Assembly: GCF_040412425.1 (NCBI RefSeq)
Contig: NC_089741.1
Location: forward strand, 36,191,420-36,255,419
Source: Macrobrachium rosenbergii
Taxonomy: Eukaryota; Arthropoda; Malacostraca; Decapoda; Palaemonidae
DNA length: 64,000 nt
Direction: 5' to 3'
Position 1 is the first letter of the stretch, and each line of letters begins with the position of its first letter. A program made the translations under genes and the position numbers. Positions 57,561 to 64,000 of this stretch are shown one piece after another. Under the pieces are notes generated by a model. That model saw only the letters and a list, made by a program, of their open reading frames with translations, ran no database searches and was not told the origin of the DNA.

Positions 57561-58245
57561 CGAAATAAAATGCTGAGTCTCGGACGTGGTACAGAGGAGA
57601 AAAAACTGATGATATTTGATTTATTTAAGCTAAGAAACTTGAATGACGACATTTTGTGAGATAATAAAACATAGAAGGGAAGGCCGTACAGCAATGGGAG
57701 GTATAAAGATGCAAGTGTCTGGGGTTGCTAAGAGATGCGCACAAGAAATTAAAATGAGTTAGCCTGAGAGCAAACTTCTGGAATGGGTTAAACTTGTGAA
57801 TGGCTGAGTTAAGAGAATGAGAAAGTGTGGTTGTGCTGGGCGATTTGACTGCAAAGGTAGCAGAGCAAAAGGTTAATAATTATATCGATCTTAAACAAAA
57901 GACGCAAATAGACATTGTTTATCATTTAGCAAGAGTCTGTCAGAAGAAGGTGGAGACTGAAAAAAGTATTAACTGGATGGCTCGGGAGAGCTGTTAGAAT
58001 GAAAGGGCCTTCGTATCCAGAAAAGCGAAAATGTGCTCGCAAGATTGAGTTGAGTGATGCTTTAGCGTTTGATAGACTTCCTGGTTATGTGAAGCAGCTG
58101 ATGTTATGGAAGACATCTCACTCATTTCGATGTTATGTGACTTATTTTTTCCAACCAAGGCCGCCACACACGCATATATTATTCAGTTGGACGTCCAGAC
58201 CCTCTGCTTTGTAGCTATGGTTTTTGGGTTGAGGTCGTGTGTTTG
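57561..58245 (+). pseudogene. Possible decayed LINE endonuclease fragment
   Basis: In one plus-strand frame 57827-57862 reads VVVLGDLTAKVA, close to the VxxLGDxNAxVG signature of APE-type endonucleases in non-LTR retrotransposons. The Asn is replaced by Thr, and the final Gly by Ala. Flanking frames carry stops and I see no reverse transcriptase motif, so if real it is a short dead remnant. The surrounding sequence is purine-rich and unlike the microsatellite background, which fits an old coding insert. Chance resemblance is quite possible. Confidence 0.35.
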
Positions 58246-59110
58246 TATGTGAGAGAGAGAGAGAGAGGTGGGGGGGACGCTGGCGGGGAGAGCGCCCAGG
58301 GTTATGTCGATTCATATTATTCCATATTCCGCTGATCAGCAAATGCAGATTCAATAACGTAAGGAACCTAGCGACTCAAAGTGCTTTTACGCCGTTGTGG
58401 CCATTTCTGTTGAACATAACAAATCTACACGCTGATATGCTTATGCAAATGCACCGTACTGTAATCGCCTTTGAGTAAAATAACGGATTAAAGGAACTCC
58501 CGCATCTTGAAGATATTAACCCAGCACTGGCATTTGCTCCCTGGGTAAAATTCCCTCATCATAACTGACGTAAGATTCACGTGAGAAAAAAGTAGGGTAA
58601 AACGTAAAGTCGGTCTCCAAGGAGAATAAAGAAAGAGAGAGAGAGAGAGAGTTGGAGTTTGTGTTTGAGCCAGAGGAGGAGGAGGAGGAGGAAGAAGAGA
58701 ATGAGGAGGAGGAGGAGGATGACGACGACAGTGGAAAGGGAGGTTGGGGAGAAGGGGGAAACAGATGATTGAGTCCCATAGGAGTGTGAATGTTGACGCT
58801 CCAAGAATAACTTCCCTCTCCTTCTTTTCTGAAATTTATGAGAGGACGCAAAATGAGCGAAGGCTTCTTTCTTTCGTGATTTGTTGCCGAGAGAGAGAAG
58901 GAGTGCAAGAGAAAGAGAAAGGAAAGAAAAAAGAAAGAGAGAAATGGGACAGGACGTCTGTGTCCCTTATCGAGAAGAAGAATCAAGTCGATGAAGATTT
59001 TGGGGAGGGGGAGATCTTGATACGAAAGGTGAATTGAGAAAGGAACCAACCCCCCCCCCTTTCCCCCTACTCCCAACCCCTACGTCCGCTATTAGAGATG
59101 TTATTGACGG

Positions 59111-59151
<41 letters not shown>

Positions 59152-59401
59152 TGAGTCCACAGTGGCTATTAGGTTCGACTGTAAAAGTAAAAAAAAAAAA
59201 GATTGGTCGGGGTTTTTTCTCTTGTGATTGGTTGATTTTATTTTCAGATCGGGAAAGATCAGGATTGCACAGATTGCAAGCCTGATTGCAAGCAATGGGG
59301 GAAGGAAATCAGTTGTATAGCGAAAATAAAAGTCATAATGTCTGCAAACGATGGCTTGGCTGAATGGCTGTTTTGATAGCGGGTTACCGAAGGAGGTTAA
59401 G

Positions 59402-59404
<3 letters not shown>
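58246..59404. other. Purine-rich sequence with several short microsatellites
   Basis: (GA)n at about 58252-58266, 58634-58652 and 59116-59146; (GGA)n at about 58673-58720; C-rich run at about 59050. The 186-codon minus frame (58516-59076) crosses GA and GGA tracts and is not a gene candidate. Confidence 0.5.
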
Positions 59405-59443
<39 letters not shown>

Positions 59444-59463
59444 GTTATTATTATTATTATCCA
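59405..59463 (+). repeat. (ATT)n microsatellite
   Basis: About 57 bp of ATT with one GTT unit; followed by ATCCAGAATAAAGC, only loosely like an Element C start. Confidence 0.96.
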
Positions 59464-59700
59464 GAATAAAGCTACAACCACCTGGAGGAAGCCTAAAAAA
59501 GTTACTATCCTTCAAAACAAACTTCCATCAAATAAGATGACCAAATGAAAGAGAGAATTGAGGAAGAAAGAGAATCAGGTCAGAAACAAATAAAGCCAAA
59601 TTAATGGACGAATAAATATTGACATTCTCTCCACAATACCAAGTCCTTGAGAGCATGACACTTTGAAATAATGTGAAAGCTTCGCCCTCAATGAGGAACA
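59464..59700. other. Spacer
   Basis: No feature recognised. Confidence 0.4.
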
Positions 59701-59760
<60 letters not shown>

Positions 59761-60130
59761 AGATGAACCTATTCTGTGGAACAGGCCCCCAGGGACCATT
59801 GACTTGAAATTCAAGCTTCCAAAGAATATGGTGTTTATTTGAAAGAAGTAACAGAAGGTAATAGGAAATGCAGAAAGAAGAGATCAGTCATTAGAAAAGA
59901 AAAATATCAACAAATAAATAAATAAATATAGATAAACATGTAAGTAAAACATAAAATAAATAAATAGATAAACATGTAAGTAAAATACAAGGAGAATTGT
60001 TTGACATAGTAATGCATTGCATCTTTCCAGGGTTAGTGAAGGAATTAAACACTTCTGGTATTTGGCAATGTGGCAACGTAGCAAAGTGAGTAGCACGCAC
60101 TAGAAGTGTTCGTGGAAGTGTTTTGCTTGG
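59701..60130 (+). repeat. Element C copy 9 (long copy)
   Basis: (ATT)n (59702-59757), CAGGAGATGAACCTATTCTG, GGAACAGGCCCCC, CATTGACTTGAAATTCAAGC, TTCCAAAGAATATGGTGTTT, AATGCAGAAAGAAGAGATCA, A-rich linker with two AAATAGATAAACATGTAAGT units, ACAAGGAGAATTGTTTGACA and AATGCATTGCATCTTTCCAG. The right boundary is uncertain; similarity may extend to about 60390. Confidence 0.9.
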
Positions 60131-61214
60131 ATGCATCTTGTGAAAGATGGGTGAACTGGATAACTTGAGAAGATGATGACTGAAGAACTGTCTATGTATC
60201 TAGGACACTTCATTTCTATCAGAATTAAAAGAAATATTTCTTCAGTGCTGTGAAGAAGGAAGCTTAGGGTTGAGTATTTGAAAGTAGTCGGAACGGGAGA
60301 ACGGTAAGAGATCGGCAGATCGATAATATCTCTGTTCAGGCCATCAGTAGTAACCGCATTTTACATGATGAGATTAAGCTTGCAAGTAGAATAGCATCTT
60401 ATGCAGAGTGCAAATTTTTATGAACCTATACAAAAGCCCCTCAATTTAATTATTTTAGTTATCAGCTATATATTTATAATAGTTTTCTGCTTGGCTGGCT
60501 CTTTACAAGAGCTGCAACTCAAACTCAGGCTAGAGATTATATAGAATTTCTGTTAGATGCGGGATACCTTGATTTTTCAAGTGCCGTGTGTACTTGATGG
60601 AAGGCCGGGCACCGGAAACATCTGATAATTTGAGTGCCAGATCGTGACACTGATCAAGACTAAAAGCAACAAAGGTGAGAGTTCGCTTACCTTGTCCTTA
60701 TCACACTCAGATTCTGGCAGTTGGGACAAACATTGAGGATAATGAGGACGCTTTGGAAATTGGTTTTGTTTTGGCTGATGGGGCCTTCTGGAAAGACTTC
60801 GAAACTTTTGTGTCAGTTTCTCTCATATTGTGATCATGGGTTCATGCAAGAAAATGATATAGTATAGAAACTCAATTTTTAATTTTTGCCAAGAGGAGAG
60901 AGAGAGAGAGAGTATAGGAACCAGAAATGCTTTTGTTTAGAGAGGAAGGCAGAGTAAAAAAAAAAAAAAAACCTTCAAAACGAAGGGACAGACAGGGGGT
61001 TTGGGCAGTGGATGAGGTTGACTATTAAAATTAGTAATCGTTTTGAGAGTCGGAAGAGAATAAGGGAAAAATTCTTCAAAATAAGGAAGAGAGAGACAAA
61101 GAAACTGAAAAATTAAACCCCCCCCAAAAAAAAATCCCTCGGGGAGTGAAACGAGAAAGGCAAGGTAAAGAGTCGCCCAAATGAAGGGCAGGGTCTCTAG
61201 AAGAAGAGATTGAT
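60131..61214. other. Low-repeat stretch without recognised gene
   Basis: Possible distal Element C sequence to about 60390, then unique AT-rich DNA. Short (GA)n at 60897-60912, poly-A at about 60957. No ORF with a known domain. Confidence 0.4.
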
Positions 61215-61377
61215 GAGAGAGAGAGAGAGAGAGAGAGATGCGGGGGTGGGGTGGGCGGTGGTGCGGTTCTTACCCTTCCATGGTTTGCGCGTGAGGGCTT
61301 GGGTGCGCGGCGCTCACTTCTGAGTGGTATTGATCCTGCTTTCCCGCCCTTCACGTGGGGGTCCTTGCTGCAGGCCA

Positions 61378-61436
<59 letters not shown>
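61215..61436. repeat. (GA)n and (CT)n arrays in opposite orientation
   Basis: (GA)n at 61216-61240 and (CT)n at about 61380-61435 flank about 140 bp of GC-rich sequence and could pair. Confidence 0.93.
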
Positions 61437-61745
<309 letters not shown>

Positions 61746-61968
61746 TTTACCAATAAGCCATTCCCAAAAATGGAGGTATCTGTTGAGAAAAGCAAAATGG
61801 TATTCAATCAAAATTTCATCCATTAGATATGAGTAAATTTGAATACCCAGTGCAAATACCTGTTTTAAGTTCACATCATATTTATACCACCACTGAAGGT
61901 TCATCAACAGCACGTCAACCCCCCCCCAACAAACCCCTTCACTCTGTAATTCACCTCTGGTCATGAAT
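61746..61968. other. Spacer
   Basis: No gene recognised; an eight- to ten-C run at about 61919-61928. Confidence 0.4.

Positions 61969-62028
<60 letters not shown>
61969..62028 (+). repeat. (CT)n microsatellite
   Basis: About 57 bp of CT. Confidence 0.98.
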
Positions 62029-62029
<1 letters not shown>

Positions 62030-62549
62030 CCAAGGTAGAGTCTCTTCGGGCCCAGGGCTCCGCCCTTTCGGTACTATCCAACTCCCCCTCACTCGTACAC
62101 CTTTACACACCTTCTAACCTCCTTTATTGCGTTTATTTGATTATCTTTTCGTTTCTTCTTCGCCCACACATTCTTCATAACAGTTCATCTCAATAGTGTC
62201 TGCTTTTATTTTATTTTCGTTTGCATTCATCGGGAACTTCTCACTCCCGTAAAGAAGAAGAAGTCGGCTTTTGTTCGTGTTTGCATTCATCGTGAACTTT
62301 TCACTCCTTTGGATAAGTGGCTCAGCATTCCGAGATGCTATACTGCTTTTCTCTTCGTCTCTTCCCTTATTCTGCGACTCGTTTCTCTCGCCTTTCCATT
62401 TCCCCCTAAATTTGCATCCATAGAAATTAGCCATTTCCACTTTTCCAAAGTCGGTTTTGTCATTTGTGTCTCTGTCTTAAAGGATTCCTGACTTACGCTA
62501 CCATTAAATCTCAGCATTCTTCTCGTATAATCAAATACTTTTACCGGTG
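62029..62549. other. Sequence with a short duplication
   Basis: GTTTGCATTCATCGGGAACTTCTCACTCC (about 62219) recurs as TGTTTGCATTCATCGTGAACTTTTCACTCC (about 62279), 60 bp apart. No gene recognised. Confidence 0.5.
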
Positions 62550-63144
62550 GCATTTTCCCGAGATGTAACCGAGTACCGGGAGGACGCATTTTCCCGAGAT
62601 GTAACCGAGTACCGGGAGGACGTATTTTCCCGAGATGTAACAGAGTACCGGGAGGATGCATTTTCCCCGAGATGTAACCGAGTACCGGGAGGACGCATTT
62701 TCCCGAGATGTAACCGAGTACCGGAGGACGCATTTTCCCGAGATGAAACTGAGTACCGGAAGGACGCATTATCCCGAGGCGTAACCGATATGTAGCCGAG
62801 TACCGGGAGGACGCATTTTCCCGAGATGTAACCGAGTACCGGGAGGACGCATTTTCCCGAGATATAACCGAGTACCGGAAAGACGCATTTTCCCGAGGCG
62901 TAACCGAGTAACCTACCAGGAGGACGCATTTTCCCGAGATGTAACCGAGTACCGGGAGGACGCATTTTCCCGAGATGTAACCGAGTACCAGGGCGTTTTT
63001 TCCCGAGATGTAGCCTTGTACCGGGAGGACGCATTTTCGCCGAGATGTAACCGAGTAGCCTACCAGGAGGGCGCATTTTCCCCGAGATGTAACCGAGTAC
63101 CGGGACGTTTTTTTCCCGAGACATAACCGAGTACTGGGACCTTT
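62550..63144 (+). repeat. 36-bp minisatellite, about 16 copies, kin to the 45.3 kb array
   Basis: Unit CGAGTACCGGGAGGACGCAT followed by TTTCCCGAGATGTAAC (36 bp). It equals the 33-bp unit with GGACGTC changed to GGAGGACGCA, a 3-bp length increase. Plus-frame peptide period EYREDAFSRDVT. Unit length varies by small indels, so frames are not stable. Some units carry a GTAACCTACCAGG insertion. Confidence 0.96.
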
Positions 63145-63275
63145 CCCTGAAAAAAGCGGGACGCCACATCTTAAAAACTAACCATAGAATTTTCTTGAAA
63201 GTAAAAACATGTTTTCCGCCCCCAAAATACCCCGAATATGTACTTTAATCCAGCCTAACCTAGGGGCACGGCAAA
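63136..63275 (+). repeat. Shared 3' flank of the 36-bp array
   Basis: GGGACCTTTCCCTGAAAAAA, GCGGGACGCC, ATCTTAAAAACTAACCATAG and AATTTTCTTGAAA match 46545-46605. Further on CCTAACCTAGGGGCACGGC matches the end of the TTAGG-bearing flank at 46.69 kb, followed by an A-run. Confidence 0.88.
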
Positions 63276-63652
63276 AAAAAAAAAAATCACCTACTTCCCC
63301 TGCTATTTGTGCAACGTCTCTCATTGCTCCACCCTGGAACGCACTCATCTTCGATCCTCTCCTAACCAGTCACTGTTCCATCTGCTTGTTTGAAATGTGC
63401 TCTCATTGTCGTCACGAAACTTCAAGTTGATCACCTTAGTCGGAAAATTAACTAATTAAAGTGTTAATCTCCATTAAGGAACTCCGGGCTGATTTGTTAT
63501 CGCCTTCAGATATTCTCTTGCCTCATATTGTGTAGAAAAGAGAAGGAAGAATAATTAGGTGGTGATTTTCTAATATGGGCTTTCAGATTTCTGTAATGAA
63601 TTCTAATGAGGTGGCATATCAGTCGCTGATATTTATAGTTATAAGATGATGG
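63276..63652. other. Spacer
   Basis: No gene recognised. Confidence 0.4.
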
Positions 63653-63959
63653 AATAGAACAGAATATAGAATTTAGGCCAAAGGCCAAGCGCTGGGACCT
63701 ATGAGGTCATTCAACGCTGAAACGGAAATTGACAGTAGAAAGGTTTGAAAGGTGTAACAGGAGGAAAACCTCGCATTTGCACTATGAAACAACTGTTAGA
63801 GAGGGTGGAAAGTCAGATGGAAGAAAGCGAATATGAACGGAGGTACAGTAAAAGGAACGAAAGATGTTGCAGCTACGGGCCCAGGGGACGCTTCACGACC
63901 CTTAACGCCTACAGTGCACCACGTGAGGTGCACTGACGGCACTATCCCCCTACGGGGTA
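63653..63959 (-). repeat. Element B copy 9 (minus strand, full length)
   Basis: Minus-strand copy from CCCCGTAGGGGGATAGTGCC (right) to GGCCTTTGGCCTAAATTCTA and an ATTCTGTTC tail (left). The GTGCACCTCACGTGGTGCAC hairpin and the CGTTGAATGACCTCATAGGT hairpin are intact. The only minus-strand member of nine. Confidence 0.95.
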
Positions 63960-64000
63960 TTCATAAGATGATGGTGATAATGGTAAAAACAATGATGAAA
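63960..64000. other. Window end
   Basis: Short A-rich sequence with ATGATGGTGATAATGG; too short to call. Confidence 0.3.

Overview
The window looks like intergenic or intronic DNA of an arthropod, most probably a decapod crustacean. That assignment is inference. It rests on an extreme load of (CT)n/(GA)n, (AT)n, (ATT)n and (TTC)n microsatellites, many compound, and on a short run of arthropod-type TTAGG telomere repeat. I cannot name the species. I found no complete protein-coding gene, rRNA gene, canonical tRNA gene, CRISPR array or bacterial-type feature. The long open frames (up to about 500 codons) all arise from tandem repeats or microsatellites that happen to lack stop codons.

Three dispersed repeat families recur and are named here. 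Element A (7 copies: about 1.0, 3.3, 5.1, 15.8, 22.8 minus, 33.0 minus and 40.5 kb) is about 320-420 bp and built of inverted repeats. It opens with an AGTTTTCT/AGAAAACT hairpin, has a long central palindrome, and closes with a GCGCCGAAG/CTTCGGCGC hairpin before a T-rich end. It splits into two subfamilies by one hairpin module. Element B (9 copies: about 1.9, 4.7, 10.8, 16.3, 21.2, 30.6, 45.0, 49.9 and 63.7 minus kb) is about 250-330 bp. It carries a GTGCACC/GGTGCAC hairpin near its start, a nested hairpin around TCATAGGTCC near its end, and a TTCTA/TTCAG-type tail. Element C begins at an (ATT)n array, runs through a conserved body into an A-rich stretch, and occurs at about 12.3, 12.5, 14.0 minus, 20.0, 20.7-21.0 minus, 31.0, 31.6, 48.1 and 59.7 kb. 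tRNA-like (SINE-type) heads occur at 13.8 kb and 42.6 kb (minus), with a weaker one at 39.8 kb.

Minisatellites by position: two adjacent arrays at 2.47-3.13 kb; 8.0-8.5 kb; 11.3-11.7 kb; 12.7-13.4 kb (about 34 bp); 15.0-15.4 kb; 18.0-18.25 kb; 29.1-29.5 kb; 33.6-35.0 kb (31 bp); 45.3-46.55 kb (33 bp); 56.2-57.4 kb (27 bp); 62.55-63.14 kb (36 bp, kin to the 33-bp array). Many microsatellites are themselves units of larger tandem or inverted duplications, most strikingly at 9.4-10.6, 24.6-26.6, 38.9-39.6, 41.0-41.6 and 53.1-53.5 kb.

The most unusual stretch is 45.3-47.65 kb. It holds a 33-bp minisatellite whose 3' flank recurs beside the 36-bp array, a TTAGG tract, a 195-bp near-perfect palindrome, and a five-unit tandem array whose 77-bp units each carry a tRNA-type B box. 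The rest is sequence without recognisable coding content, apart from one short motif at 57.83 kb that reads like the GDxxAKV signature of a LINE endonuclease in an otherwise decayed context. No genes can be shown to work together here; the structure is that of a repeat landscape.
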